From Haladaptatus sp. DYF46 (GTDB lineage Archaea > Halobacteriota > Halobacteria > Halobacteriales > Haladaptataceae), in the NCBI RefSeq assembly GCF_021083305.1, contig NZ_JAJFAY010000014.1, positions 1 through 63,046 of the forward strand: DNA of 63,046 nt, given 5' to 3'. Both the position numbers and the translations under genes were made by a program. The notes below the pieces were generated by a model. The model ran no database searches. It was not told where the DNA came from and saw only the letters and a program-made list of their open reading frames with translations. Below, one piece after another: positions 47,622 through 55,242 of the stretch. How positions within the stretch are numbered: position 1 is the stretch's first letter; the number at the start of each line of letters is the position of its first letter.

Positions 47622-49031
47622 ATGGACGGTCAAGAAAACACAACGTCCACCGTAGCGCAGAACAATTCCTTACGTTCCCCACAGAGACTTGCCAGAATTG
47701 CGCTCTCTACGCTGATCGCCTCAGCGTGTTATTTACTTGTTCCAATTGTATTATTATTAGCAGCAGGTGAACTAGCCTCGATTGTTGGTGTACTCATCCC
47801 AGCGATTATCAGTATCTATGCTATCTGGACCCTTCCAACTTTCATAACCTCGATAATGTATGACCTACTAAGGCTAGTTGTCCGTGTAGATATTCAAGAG
47901 ATAGATACCGGATGGATTCTTGGAGAGATTACCGGACTCACTCTGTTAACTGGAGTTTGGTTTCTTCCACTTTGGAGCCACTTTTCCCCACAGCTTGCAG
48001 AAGTTTTGCAACTATTCCGTGTGGCTCCAATGCTCGACAATCCATGGCTGATGGGTCTCAGTTGGATAGCATGCGTTCCAGTACAGTTGAGAAGTTTTTC
48101 AGTAGTTCTCGGAACAAATGAAAACCGCTCTAAGGAGACAGAGAAACAGCGAGTACGATCGGCTGAAGATCGTAGCCAACAGGAAAACCAACCCATTACA
48201 CGACAAGAGCAGAGTCAGCACCGGAATCACGACAAAGAGGAGATGGCTGATATTCAGCCAGATCTCACATTTGACTGGCGGTCAGCTCCCACCACGAGCT
48301 TTCGCGATGTCGGTGGCATGGACTCCCTCAAACGCAATATTATGCGATCGGTTCTTCGCCCACTCTCACATACCGATGCTGCCTACGAGCGGTTCAACGT
48401 CTCGCCACCGAACGGTATCCTTCTCCATGGCCCTCCTGGTACCGGGAAAACACACTTCGCTCGAGCGATTGCTGGCGAACTGGGCCATCCATACCTCGAG
48501 CTGAGCGCTGGCGATATCAAAAGCCGGTGGGTGAACGAGTCCACTGAGCAAGTCAACCAGTTGTTCAATGAGGCCGAGCAATTCGACCGGTGTGTGATCT
48601 TCGTTGACGAGATCGACGCACTCCTTGCCGGTCGTGGGAACGATCTTCACCGTGAGCATGCTCAAGTCGTCAACGAGTTTCTGGCGCACTTAGACGATGA
48701 AGAACCGAGCTTTCTGCTTATCGCGGCGACAAACCGCGCGGATTTGCTTGATGAAGCCGCTACTCGCCGAGGGCGCTTTGATCAGCAGTACGAGGTGGGT
48801 CTGCCCGACCAGGAAGCGCGGGAGAAAATCTTCCGCGTGCGGCTCCGTGAACTGCCGACTGCTCTCGACGAGGACGACTACCAGTATCTCGCTGATCGTT
48901 CGGAAGGTCTCAGTAGTGCAGATATCGTCGGTATTATTGACGATGCAGCGATGCAGGCCGCTGAACGCGACGCAACAGCGATTACAGCGAAAGATCTCCG
49001 CAAGTCCTTTCCTGAAGCATCTCCCGAATGA
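47622..49031 (+). CDS. Membrane-anchored AAA+ ATPase (CDC48/FtsH-type AAA domain)
   Basis: 469 residues. Four hydrophobic helices (about 28-48, 52-76, 103-118, 143-163), a charged Gln/Arg/Glu linker (165-210), then one AAA module: GPPGTGKT Walker A 270-277, CVIFVDEID Walker B 324-332, sensor Asn 371, arginine-finger RRGRF 382-386, and the small helical lid with EGLSSADIVGIIDDAA (about 427-442). No zinc protease HExxH, so not an FtsH protease. Likely energises remodelling or substrate extraction at the membrane. Last of four co-oriented secretion-like genes. Confidence 0.85.
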   Translation: MDGQENTTSTVAQNNSLRSPQRLARIALSTLIASACYLLVPIVLLLAAGELASIVGVLIPAIISIYAIWTLPTFITSIMYDLLRLVVRVDIQEIDTGWILGEITGLTLLTGVWFLPLWSHFSPQLAEVLQLFRVAPMLDNPWLMGLSWIACVPVQLRSFSVVLGTNENRSKETEKQRVRSAEDRSQQENQPITRQEQSQHRNHDKEEMADIQPDLTFDWRSAPTTSFRDVGGMDSLKRNIMRSVLRPLSHTDAAYERFNVSPPNGILLHGPPGTGKTHFARAIAGELGHPYLELSAGDIKSRWVNESTEQVNQLFNEAEQFDRCVIFVDEIDALLAGRGNDLHREHAQVVNEFLAHLDDEEPSFLLIAATNRADLLDEAATRRGRFDQQYEVGLPDQEAREKIFRVRLRELPTALDEDDYQYLADRSEGLSSADIVGIIDDAAMQAAERDATAITAKDLRKSFPEASPE

Positions 49032-49163
49032 TCTGTTTCTTCAGCTTTGATCAGCACCTGCAGGGTGAGTGATCGAGAGATATCGGATGTTAGGATACTG
49101 CTGACGAAATAGATCGGTGAGAGGAAAATATATTAGTCAATACCGCTAGTTACTAACTAAGCC

Positions 49164-49691
49164 ATGCCAGACATTGACCCGACCTCCGAATTCGATCTCG
49201 CAGGCAAGTTCGAGACAAAACTGGGCTCGGAACCAGCCGATGAGCGGGTCTACCGGGTCGCACTCCAACTCTATGAACCAGCGCGAGTGGCTGCAATCGC
49301 AGAGCGGGCTGATTGTGCACCAGATACCGCCCGTCGTCACCTGGAACGCCTTGTTGATATCGGCGTTCTTGAACTCGTTGCCGAAAACCCTGCGACGTAC
49401 CAACGGAACGAGTCCTACTTCGAGTGGCGTAAGCGAAGCCGCCTCGAACAGCTTTCGCCGGGGCAGCTTCAAAGCAGGCTCGACGAACTCACAACGCGGG
49501 ATCAAGCGCTCCGAGAGCGGTACGACGCCGACCGTCCAGGTGATGTCGACGTACTTGACCACGCTGACTACGACCAGGTCGAAGAGGTGTGGATGGAGCT
49601 TAGCGAGTGGGAAACTGTGCGACGCCGAATCAAACGCCTTGATGATGTGCGAAAGCAGCGAGCGGCCGATTCGGAGTCGGAGGCTGCCTAA
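49164..49691 (+). CDS. DUF7342-family winged-helix protein, probable antitoxin
   Basis: 175 residues. An N-terminal winged helix-turn-helix (about 22-75; RVAAIAERADCAPDTARRHLERLVDIGVL split around it) resembles ArsR-like regulators and is followed by a long helical, charged C-terminus. Haloarchaeal DUF7342 proteins are commonly paired with a small downstream gene. Stop precedes the next start by 2 bp, so it is bicistronic with the TumE-like gene, suggesting an autoregulating antitoxin. AT-rich promoter at about 49120-49150. Confidence 0.75.
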   Translation: MPDIDPTSEFDLAGKFETKLGSEPADERVYRVALQLYEPARVAAIAERADCAPDTARRHLERLVDIGVLELVAENPATYQRNESYFEWRKRSRLEQLSPGQLQSRLDELTTRDQALRERYDADRPGDVDVLDHADYDQVEEVWMELSEWETVRRRIKRLDDVRKQRAADSESEAA

Positions 49692-49693
49692 TC

Positions 49694-50137
49694 GTGGCTG
49701 ACAAGGCTGATGAGACACAGAAGATTGACGAGGAGTTGCTTCGCTATCTTGCCCGGGTGCTTGCCAGTTTGGACGAGGTGAACACCACATCGTTGTTCCC
49801 CGCGAACAAGCAGGAAACACTGCTCATCCACCTGAATGTCGACTATTATCCGGACGCTGTTGATGATGTCCGACTCGAATTACGAGTCTACACGAACGGT
49901 ACGTTTCATGTCTCGTACATCGAGACCTACGTCGGGGAGATCCAGCGTTGTCGGTGGGATCGACATGAGCAAAATCACAATACACGGGATCATTTCCATC
50001 CGTTTCCGGCTGCAGGGACAAGTGATGCAGAAGATCGGAACTTCCCAGCTGATGTGACTGCTCTGTTTGAGGCAGTCGTCCTGCCGTGGGTGGAGACGCG
50101 CCTTGGAACAATCTGGGCGGAACACGATGAGGCGTAA
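49694..50137 (+). CDS. TumE/DUF6516-like protein, probable toxin
   Basis: 147 residues, starting (GTG) 2 bp after the DUF7342 gene. It contains LHVYRNGTFHVSYIETY-like beta strands (about residues 60-80) and a RWDRHEQNHN...HFHPFP pattern (about 85-105) that matches the R-[YW]-D...H...HxH signature of TumE/DUF6516 toxins, which pair with HTH antitoxins. Its stop codon overlaps a near-perfect IS6 terminal repeat (50136-50149). Toxin role is inferred from family and gene order. Confidence 0.65.
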   Translation: MADKADETQKIDEELLRYLARVLASLDEVNTTSLFPANKQETLLIHLNVDYYPDAVDDVRLELRVYTNGTFHVSYIETYVGEIQRCRWDRHEQNHNTRDHFHPFPAAGTSDAEDRNFPADVTALFEAVVLPWVETRLGTIWAEHDEA

Positions 50138-50149
50138 CTAAACAGTGCC
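50136..50149 (-). repeat. Solo IS6-type terminal repeat (13/14 match)
   Basis: AACTAAACAGTGCC differs by one base from the right-end repeat AACTAGACAGTGCC of the IS6-family element at 52.9 kb. It overlaps the stop codon of the TumE-like gene. No transposase sequence adjoins it, so it may be a deletion footprint or a chance match; a 13/14 match is unexpected by chance in 63 kb. Confidence 0.4.
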
Positions 50150-50168
50150 AGCAAGTGGGTGCTGAAGA

Positions 50169-50417
50169 TTATCTTTCAAAAGGAGCGAGAGTTGGCTTTC
50201 CTCTGCCGTTTCTTCGATTTCGACGGCTTGTATATATGGCTAGTACGACGATACCCCCGAGGATTGGCAACAGAAAGAATGCGACGAAGAATCCCACTGC
50301 CCAATCTACCGCTGTCCCCATATTTCTACTGTTTGCATCTTTAAAAATCCAGATCGCTCCGATAAGAGCGATAAGAATACCGGCGCTGAGTGACAGCGTG
50401 ACTTGCAGACTAACCAT
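50169..50417 (-). CDS. Small two-TM membrane protein (PLDc_N-like)
   Basis: 82 residues from ATG 50417 (TTG 50438 possible). TM helices at about residues 6-24 and 38-60 flank a KDANSRNMG loop resembling the short phospholipase-D-nuclease N-terminal (PLDc_N) motif, with a very basic tail SRRNRRNGRGK. A TATA-like TTTTATTATTG lies just upstream. Convergent with the TA pair. Function unknown. Confidence 0.55.
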   Translation of the reverse strand: MVSLQVTLSLSAGILIALIGAIWIFKDANSRNMGTAVDWAVGFFVAFFLLPILGGIVVLAIYTSRRNRRNGRGKPTLAPFER

Positions 50418-50480
50418 ACTCGAGAATAGTGGTAGCAATAATAAAAGATATCCCGCCTATTCAGCACGACTCGATCGTCT

Positions 50481-50597
50481 ACCGCCTAAATCGATAAGCG
50501 GAAGTAACACCACCCCGGTACCCCCACATCAATCTGTGCGCAGCCTGTGCCACAAACTCCTCACCGCTAAAGAACTAAGCGCCCTGACCAAGTACTG
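50481..50597 (+). repeat. Copy 1 of a four-copy ~110-bp repeat with leader-peptide potential
   Basis: Shares with copies at 51122, 55133 and 57263 the blocks ATAAGCGGAAGT, CACCCCGG(G/T)ACCCCC, AATC(A/G)ATCTATGCGCAGTCT-like, and AAACTCCTCACCGCTAAAGA. In this copy the ATG of the 20-residue peptide is GTG and the frame runs on past the usual stop because of a 16-bp deletion directly downstream. Immediately precedes a small membrane-protein gene. Confidence 0.85.
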
Positions 50598-50630
50598 GAT
50601 CGTATTGCGGATTTCTTTTTAGGGACGTTG

Positions 50631-50855
50631 ATGATCCTACTTGGTCTCATACCAGCTGGATTCTTCCTCTTCGAACGAATTTCGACCAATCAGCTTGCCA
50701 GTAATGTTGGGACTGTGACTCACTATTCCCTGCTGAATCATGCTCTCGTTCAATTCGTAGTGAGCCTTTGTGGGCTCGTTCTTGCATCTGCTGGTATTTT
50801 GACGATCAAATACGGCCGTTCGGATATAGGGTCCGACACTGCTGATCTCTATTAG
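50631..50855 (+). CDS. Two-TM membrane protein, copy 1, N-terminally shortened paralogue
   Basis: 74 residues from ATG 50631 (TTG 50628). Paralogue of the gene at 55250-55516 (LTIKYGRSDIGS, HYSLLNH, LLGLIPAGFF shared). Relative to that copy, 16 bp containing its start codon are missing here, so translation must begin ~13 codons later, just inside the first TM helix. The two TM helices (about 1-18 and 38-60) remain. Function unknown. Confidence 0.5.
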   Translation: MILLGLIPAGFFLFERISTNQLASNVGTVTHYSLLNHALVQFVVSLCGLVLASAGILTIKYGRSDIGSDTADLY

Positions 50856-50899
50856 CGACGACGACTCAAGGTTTAATGCACTATGGCCAGAATCTGAGG

Positions 50900-51091
50900 A
50901 TGATGACCACTACACAAGGGAACCTTCGTGGGAACCTGATTGGTGTCGTATCTATCCTGCTAACTGCAGTGGTAGCTCAACTTGTGGGGTCTCCTCTCCC
51001 GGATATCTTTGGTCTTGACACGTTTGTTTGGATTATCCTGGTTGGACTCTGTGTGGTCATATTGTTCATGATGGATGTTTTCGAGAGGTAG
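50900..51091 (+). CDS. Small two-TM membrane protein
   Basis: 63 residues from ATG 50900 (ATG 50903 next). TM helices at about residues 14-31 and 38-58, ending MMDVFER. Third tiny membrane protein in a row here; not obviously a paralogue of its neighbours. No family recognised. Confidence 0.45.
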   Translation: MMTTTQGNLRGNLIGVVSILLTAVVAQLVGSPLPDIFGLDTFVWIILVGLCVVILFMMDVFER

Positions 51092-51121
51092 ATCTCCTTT
51101 CAAAACGAATGCCGATCTATT

Positions 51122-51190
51122 ACTACCTAGACCGATAAGTGGGAGTGGAACCACCCCAGTGCCCCAAACCAATCTATGCTCAGTTACTGG
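51122..51190 (+). repeat. Copy 2 (partial) of the four-copy repeat
   Basis: Contains the 5' half of the repeat: ACCTAGACCGATAAGTGGGAG, then CCACCCCAGT and CAATCTATGCTCAGT; the LLTAKEL-coding 3' half is replaced by unrelated sequence. More diverged than the other three copies. Confidence 0.7.
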
Positions 51191-51260
51191 TGGTATCTTC
51201 ATTTAGTAGTGCTCGGCGTATTCCACCCGATCCAACATCTCGCAATCAGTAATCGTTTGG

Positions 51261-51641
51261 TCAGGGAGCAACTGTGGCCTCACCATAGAGAGGTATCATA
51301 ATGAGCAGTAGTAAAATAGCGCCAAGGGAGATAACAACAGTGACTCTCCACCGTCCATCTTCAGGGTTCGAAGCGATGGCGTATCCTGTAAGTATGAGGA
51401 GGATAAGTTGGAGAACGAATTCGAAATAGGACGCATTGAGTCCGAGACTGCCACGAAGCACGGTAACCATTAAAACCGCTGAAAGGGCGGTCAGAACAGC
51501 CATTGCAACTGTAGAACGCGACGTAGCACTAGTTGACTGTGCCATAATCATCGTCAGTACCATATTGATGAAAATTCGCGCCCCAACGATCGCAGCGAGG
51601 AGAGCAGGATTTGACCAATGTGGAAAGAGCCATTCAAACAT
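51261..51641 (-). CDS. Four-TM membrane protein, unknown function
   Basis: 126 residues, almost entirely hydrophobic: helices at about 13-32, 43-64, 71-88 and 100-120, with one short polar loop (ASNPEDGRWR). No recognised family. Isolated, minus strand, with AT-rich upstream sequence at 51642-51690. One of several tiny membrane proteins in this accessory stretch. Confidence 0.5.
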   Translation of the reverse strand: MFEWLFPHWSNPALLAAIVGARIFINMVLTMIMAQSTSATSRSTVAMAVLTALSAVLMVTVLRGSLGLNASYFEFVLQLILLILTGYAIASNPEDGRWRVTVVISLGAILLLLIMIPLYGEATVAP

Positions 51642-51754
51642 AGTCTCTAATTTCTGGGAGGTATCATCAGTCTTTTTACTAGTTTATTCACTCCCTCTAA
51701 CCAACATCAGCCGCTTTCTATTCCCCAACCTCAAAACGTCAGTAGACGACTCTC

Positions 51755-51890
51755 AGAACCCTTGAGTCGATATATGTGATTTCGTGGTCACATATTAACG
51801 TGTCAACTGTCGTCGATTTCGATGGCCGAATTCGACTGCTCCGAACAATCAGGGGAAAAGTAGTCTGCGTTCTGGGATTTCAGTGCGTTT
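51755..51890 (+). repeat. Copy A of a ~90-140-bp repeat abutting an IS6-family end
   Basis: The block ending TCTGGGATTT then CAGTGCGTTT directly before the IS terminal repeat is homologous to 55605-55733 and 62840-62919 (shared: GATTTCG, AATTCG, TCCGAAC, ATC.GGGGAAAA, TTTCGG). Homology between A and the 55.6-kb copy extends further upstream to CTTGAG. No gene seen in it. Confidence 0.75.
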
Positions 51891-51904
51891 GGCACTGTCT
51901 AGTT

Positions 51905-52199
51905 ACTTGACTTCGCACGTTGGAGAACTGTCATTTTGTAACTGATGGGCTGGCTCTTAGAGAAGTATATAGCTACGTCGACCGTATGTAAGTTACGAAA
52001 AGGGCGTTTTCGGACGCGCCAGGGCCAAACTCCCACGTCTGGTGGTTCCTGCCTGGTGGCAGGACGCGCACCTTCCATGCGAGCTATGTGGACCACTACC
52101 GCGTCCTTGAACGCCCGATCAAGTATACGCACCGCGGTTGCTTAGTCTCCACGCTGCCAGCAGGGGTGAATTCCACTATATAAACGTGCGAAGTCAAGT
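51905..52199. mobile_element. MITE-like element nested in the IS6 left end
   Basis: 295 bp bounded by perfect 17-bp inverted repeats ACTTGACTTCGCACGTT (51905-51921) and its complement (52183-52199), and by a direct AGTT duplication (51901-51904 and 52200-52203). Removing it plus one AGTT restores TCTAGTTAGGCCAG, matching the IS copies at the window ends (TCTAGTTGGGCCAG). It has no transposase; short frames inside show no recognised domain. It separates the terminal repeat from the transposase promoter region. Confidence 0.82.
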
Positions 52200-52245
52200 A
52201 GTTAGGCCAGTTTAAGAAGCGAGCAGTTCCGTGGTTTTGGTGTTC

Positions 52246-52926
52246 ATGCTCAACCAAGAACTGCTCAGTGAAACGTTAGAGACGGCGAATCTTGAATGTT
52301 GGGAGAATGAGCGGACGGCAACGCCCGTCAGGGCGTTTGCCGTCCGCCTCCACGCGACTGGTTGTTCGCTCAGAGAAACAAAAGAAATTCTCCGATTATT
52401 CGGTGTAAAACGCTCTCATCAAGCGATTTTTCAGTGGGTACATCGACTGGCTGACAGTGTTTCTGACCCGCCGTCGGCATCACCGACGCGGGTCGCGGTG
52501 GACGAAACCGCTGTCAAAATTAACGGCGAGTGGTCTTGGATGTACGCTGCAATAGACACCGACACAAAGCTGCTGCTTGGTATCGAAGTGTTTGATCGGC
52601 ACGGCACTGATCAAGCGGCTGCGTTTCTAGCTGATCTGGCCGAGAAACACGATCTCTCAGACGCAGTGTTTCTCGTGGATGGCTACGGCTATCGGACCGC
52701 CCTCTTTCGAATTGGATTGAGCGGTCACCTTGACTATACCGAGCGAAACACCATCGAAAAATGGTTTCACACGCTCAAACAGCGGATCGACCGCTTTCAT
52801 ACGTCGTGGATGGGCAGTCGGCCAAGCGTCCAGCAGTGGCTTGAACAGTTTGTGCATTACTATAATCATCAGAGACAGCATCAATCGCTCAACAACCGAA
52901 CACCTGTCGAGGAGGAGCTAAACTAG
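52246..52926 (+). CDS. IS6-family DDE transposase
   Basis: 226 residues from ATG 52246. N-terminal HTH region (LHATGCSLRETKEILRLFGV, residues 42-61), then the DDE catalytic core: first Asp in RVAVDETAVKI, second in FLVDGYGYRT, Glu in NTIEKWFHTLKQR, and the conserved C-terminus QHQSLNNRTPVEEELN. All catalytic residues present, frame intact, so potentially active. The nested MITE in the left end may affect expression or transposition. Confidence 0.95.
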   Translation: MLNQELLSETLETANLECWENERTATPVRAFAVRLHATGCSLRETKEILRLFGVKRSHQAIFQWVHRLADSVSDPPSASPTRVAVDETAVKINGEWSWMYAAIDTDTKLLLGIEVFDRHGTDQAAAFLADLAEKHDLSDAVFLVDGYGYRTALFRIGLSGHLDYTERNTIEKWFHTLKQRIDRFHTSWMGSRPSVQQWLEQFVHYYNHQRQHQSLNNRTPVEEELN

Positions 52927-52934
52927 ACAGTGCC

Positions 52935-53057
52935 CAGTGGATCGTTGGGTCTTGGAGATGATGCAAAGCAGTCGGTGATCGCTGTCTATTCGCTGCACGG
53001 AGCAACGATTTCAATTGGTTTGCTGGCCTGCTGTACTGGTGGACTAATTATTCGCCG
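52935..53057. other. Short gap beside the IS, likely remnant sequence
   Basis: 123 bp between the IS6 right end and the small membrane gene. A plus-strand frame continuing from the IS end encodes a hydrophobic stretch (ISIGLLACCTGGLII) that could be the tail of a disrupted membrane-protein gene, but there is no start and no recognised family. Confidence 0.3.
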
Positions 53058-53234
53058 TCAATTTAGCAGCCAGAGGCCAACGACCATGACTACGGCCGCG
53101 ATGAGCCACGAAATCACGGCACTCGTGATGCGGGGGATACCGGTCATACCAGCGCTGTACCACGTCATGACCGCGATAACGGTTGCCACAATGAGCGTGG
53201 CACTCCCCTCCTCTAACGTGAATGAGACATTCAT
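53058..53234 (-). CDS. 58-residue two-TM protein downstream of the halocin-like gene
   Basis: ATG 53234 to TGA 53058. Short acidic N-terminus (MNVSFTLEEGS) then TM helices at about residues 12-28 and 37-56. It starts 28 bp after the stop of the halocin-like precursor on the same strand, so probably co-transcribed. Small hydrophobic proteins next to bacteriocin genes often aid immunity or export; that is an inference from position only. Confidence 0.6.
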   Translation of the reverse strand: MNVSFTLEEGSATLIVATVIAVMTWYSAGMTGIPRITSAVISWLIAAVVMVVGLWLLN

Positions 53235-53261
53235 GAGTAGGACGTATTCGCTTGAGACCTA

Positions 53262-54263
53262 TCAATGTCCGGTTAATCCAGTGCAGGTCGGGTAGCATGT
53301 GCCGCCAACCACGCCGGCACAGATGGCACCACACGCTGGCGAAATTGGGATGCCCACAATGGTTCCGGAGCACGCACTCGTGCACGCCGCACCGGAGAGT
53401 CCAGCGAGAGCCGAACATAACACGGTGCAGTAGTTCGTACAGACCGTACCCCATGGGCCGCAAATGACGTGGTTCTGGGTGGAGATGCCATCGTCATTCC
53501 GTTTCGGTGCGACCGACAGGTCGGCGCTCGTCACTGTCGCCGGAGCGACGTCACTCGTCATGACAACGCGACCAACGAATTCATCGTTGCGCGTGACGGG
53601 GACGTAAATGTCAAAGCGGTTGCGGCCGCGAACGAGAATTGATTGGCGTCGTGCGAGGTCACCGTCGGCGGTGGCAGCGTCGACGGCGTCGTCCGGGACG
53701 GCGCGCGCAACGTTCTGGACGAGCGAGGTACCGAAGTCGAACGTGACCGTCGTTGGACCGGCGTTTGCACCGCGGACACCGTCACCGACGGGCGTGCCGC
53801 CCTTGGCAGTCGACCCGCCCTTGATGGCGTCGGACTCGTAGTACGTGATCGTTGTCCCCTGTTCCCCAGGGGTACCGAACGTGACCCCGTATCCCGTCTC
53901 CTCGCCGTTGTCGTACTCGAAGGCCGCCGTTGCCTCGGGGGTCTCCCCGAGGATGTCCGCGACTTCGTCAACTTTCGAGGACGTGTTCGCACGTTTGAGG
54001 AGTTGTGCGCGCTCGCGCCCGCGAACGGGCGTCTTGTCGACGTCGTTGTCGGCGACTGCTGTCGCGGATCCGGACAGCACACTGCTGCCGGCGGTGATGG
54101 CGCCGAGGGTGAGACCGACGTGTGTGAGAACATCCCGGCGTCGTATACCGGAGTTGCGCATCTCTGAGAGCGCCGACCATGTCTCCGTACAGCCGCCGCC
54201 ATCCTCAACGCGGTTATTCAGTTGTTTACTGTGCGTCTGTGAGTCAGCGTCACGTCTTGACAT
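53262..54263 (-). CDS. Halocin C8-like antimicrobial peptide precursor (Tat-exported)
   Basis: 333 residues from ATG 54263 (ATG 54161 would start just before the signal). A Tat signal (IRRRDVL at about 40-46, hydrophobic core, ATA cleavage region near 68) leads to a ~195-residue acidic middle domain, then a 68-residue C-terminal segment (266-333) that is hydrophobic, Gly/Ala-rich and holds exactly ten Cys (268, 275, 279, 283, 294, 298, 311, 315, 323, 327). That layout matches the halocin C8 precursor, whose N-terminal part is the immunity protein HalI and whose ten-Cys C-terminal part is the mature microhalocin. Only the last segment carries clustered Cys. TATA-like box AGTATATTGG upstream. 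Confidence 0.8.
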   Translation of the reverse strand: MSRRDADSQTHSKQLNNRVEDGGGCTETWSALSEMRNSGIRRRDVLTHVGLTLGAITAGSSVLSGSATAVADNDVDKTPVRGRERAQLLKRANTSSKVDEVADILGETPEATAAFEYDNGEETGYGVTFGTPGEQGTTITYYESDAIKGGSTAKGGTPVGDGVRGANAGPTTVTFDFGTSLVQNVARAVPDDAVDAATADGDLARRQSILVRGRNRFDIYVPVTRNDEFVGRVVMTSDVAPATVTSADLSVAPKRNDDGISTQNHVICGPWGTVCTNYCTVLCSALAGLSGAACTSACSGTIVGIPISPACGAICAGVVGGTCYPTCTGLTGH

Positions 54264-54407
54264 CTGTGATGAACCTCTAATATTCCAATATACTATGCCT
54301 GTTTAAATTTGATTAAATAATACTTAAACAATCAATCGAAATTATAGATAATAGTCGAGACACAACACCATCCAAATTCGGAGAGCAGAATGAGTGCATG
54401 TTTGTAG
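54264..54407. promoter_or_regulatory. AT-rich promoter region of the halocin-like gene
   Basis: Very AT-rich run at 54279-54345, including AATATACTATG just upstream of the halocin-like start on the minus strand and a TTTAAATTTGATTAAATAAT stretch. Likely carries the TATA/BRE elements of that gene. No other gene is seen here. Confidence 0.45.
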
Positions 54408-55097
54408 AGAAACACAAACTCGCGAAACTACCGAAAGCAGCCGATTCAACATTTCGATAGTACCGTCCCCAACCTCTCTATTGCACGAAATTCACAACTA
54501 ACACGCAATGAAGACGGGACGTTCAATGTCTGGCTCAGTCGGGAGGAGTATCGGGCGATCCCCCGCGCCGCCGACTCGTTTGAACACGAGATCGCCATTC
54601 GGTTGATGGGTGACTGTGGCCTTCTCGTCACGGAAGTACTCGGTGTCACGCCCTCGGACATCTCGCGGATGGACGACGGTCGCCACTACGAACTCGAAGT
54701 CACGAACGGGAAGGATACGACTGGAAGCTACCAAGGCGGGAAGCAACGCGAGACATGGTTACCGGTCGAGGTTGAGGCAACGATCAATCGGTACGTCCAG
54801 CAGGCCGGTCTTCGGGACGATGACCCCCTGATTGGACGGTCGAAACGCACTGTCCAGTACTGGGTTGAGAATGCTGCCGACCGTGCTGCCGATGAAACGG
54901 GCAACGACGATTATCGGCGGGTGTCTACCCACGACTTGCGCCGCTGCTGGGCGAATCACCTGCTGGTCGAGGAGAACGTATCTCCGCGGATTGTGATGGC
55001 GCTCGGTGGCTGGTCAAGCTATGACGCGATTGAGCCGTATCTCGCTGCGCCCACGGAAGCGAATATTATTGCGTCGATGAGCGCTGTTGAGTTGTAA
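54408..55097 (+). pseudogene. 5'-truncated tyrosine recombinase (XerC/D-like integrase)
   Basis: The frame is open from 54408 to the TAA at 55095-55097, but the first usable start is TTG 54600/ATG 54603, after conserved sequence VWLSREEYRAIPRAADSFEH has begun. The C-terminal catalytic half is intact: RRCWANHLL after HDL (H-x-x-R), Gly-Gly-Trp in ALGGWSSYDAIEPYL with nucleophile Tyr. The N-terminal SAM-like DNA-binding part is missing. Such halves often mark integrated elements. A truncated protein from 54603 may still be made. Confidence 0.65.
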
Positions 55098-55132
55098 GCG
55101 GCTAATCGAGAGGCCGAAAATCACTACTTATG

Positions 55133-55242
55133 AAAATCATAAGCGGAAGTGGACAAACCCCGGGACCCCCGAATCGATCTATGCGCAGTCTGGGCTACAA
55201 ACTCCTCACCGCTAAAGAACTAAGCGCCCTGACCAAGTACTG
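55133..55242 (+). repeat. Copy 3 of the four-copy repeat
   Basis: Best-preserved copy: ATAAGCGGAAGTGGACA, CCCCGGGACCCCCGAATCG, then ATG at 55181 opening the 20-residue peptide and ACTCCTCACCGCTAAAGAAC. Followed within 10 bp by the full-length paralogue of the small membrane protein. Confidence 0.85.

Larger units (their letters stand above)
51891..52934 (+). mobile_element. Intact IS6-family insertion sequence (carrying a nested insertion)
   Basis: Perfect 14-bp terminal inverted repeats GGCACTGTCTAGTT (51891-51904) and its complement (52921-52934) bound one transposase gene. Total 1044 bp, of which 299 bp are due to a MITE-like insertion and its target duplication, leaving a 745-bp parental IS. 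Flanking octamers (GTGCGTTT and CAGTGGAT) do not match, so no target-site duplication survives. Related copies lie at both window ends and a relic at 55.7 kb. Confidence 0.92.

Noticed and set aside
47622..49031. The membrane AAA protein as an FtsH protease
   Set aside because: There is no HExxH zinc protease motif after the AAA module; the protein ends about 45 residues after the lid helix.
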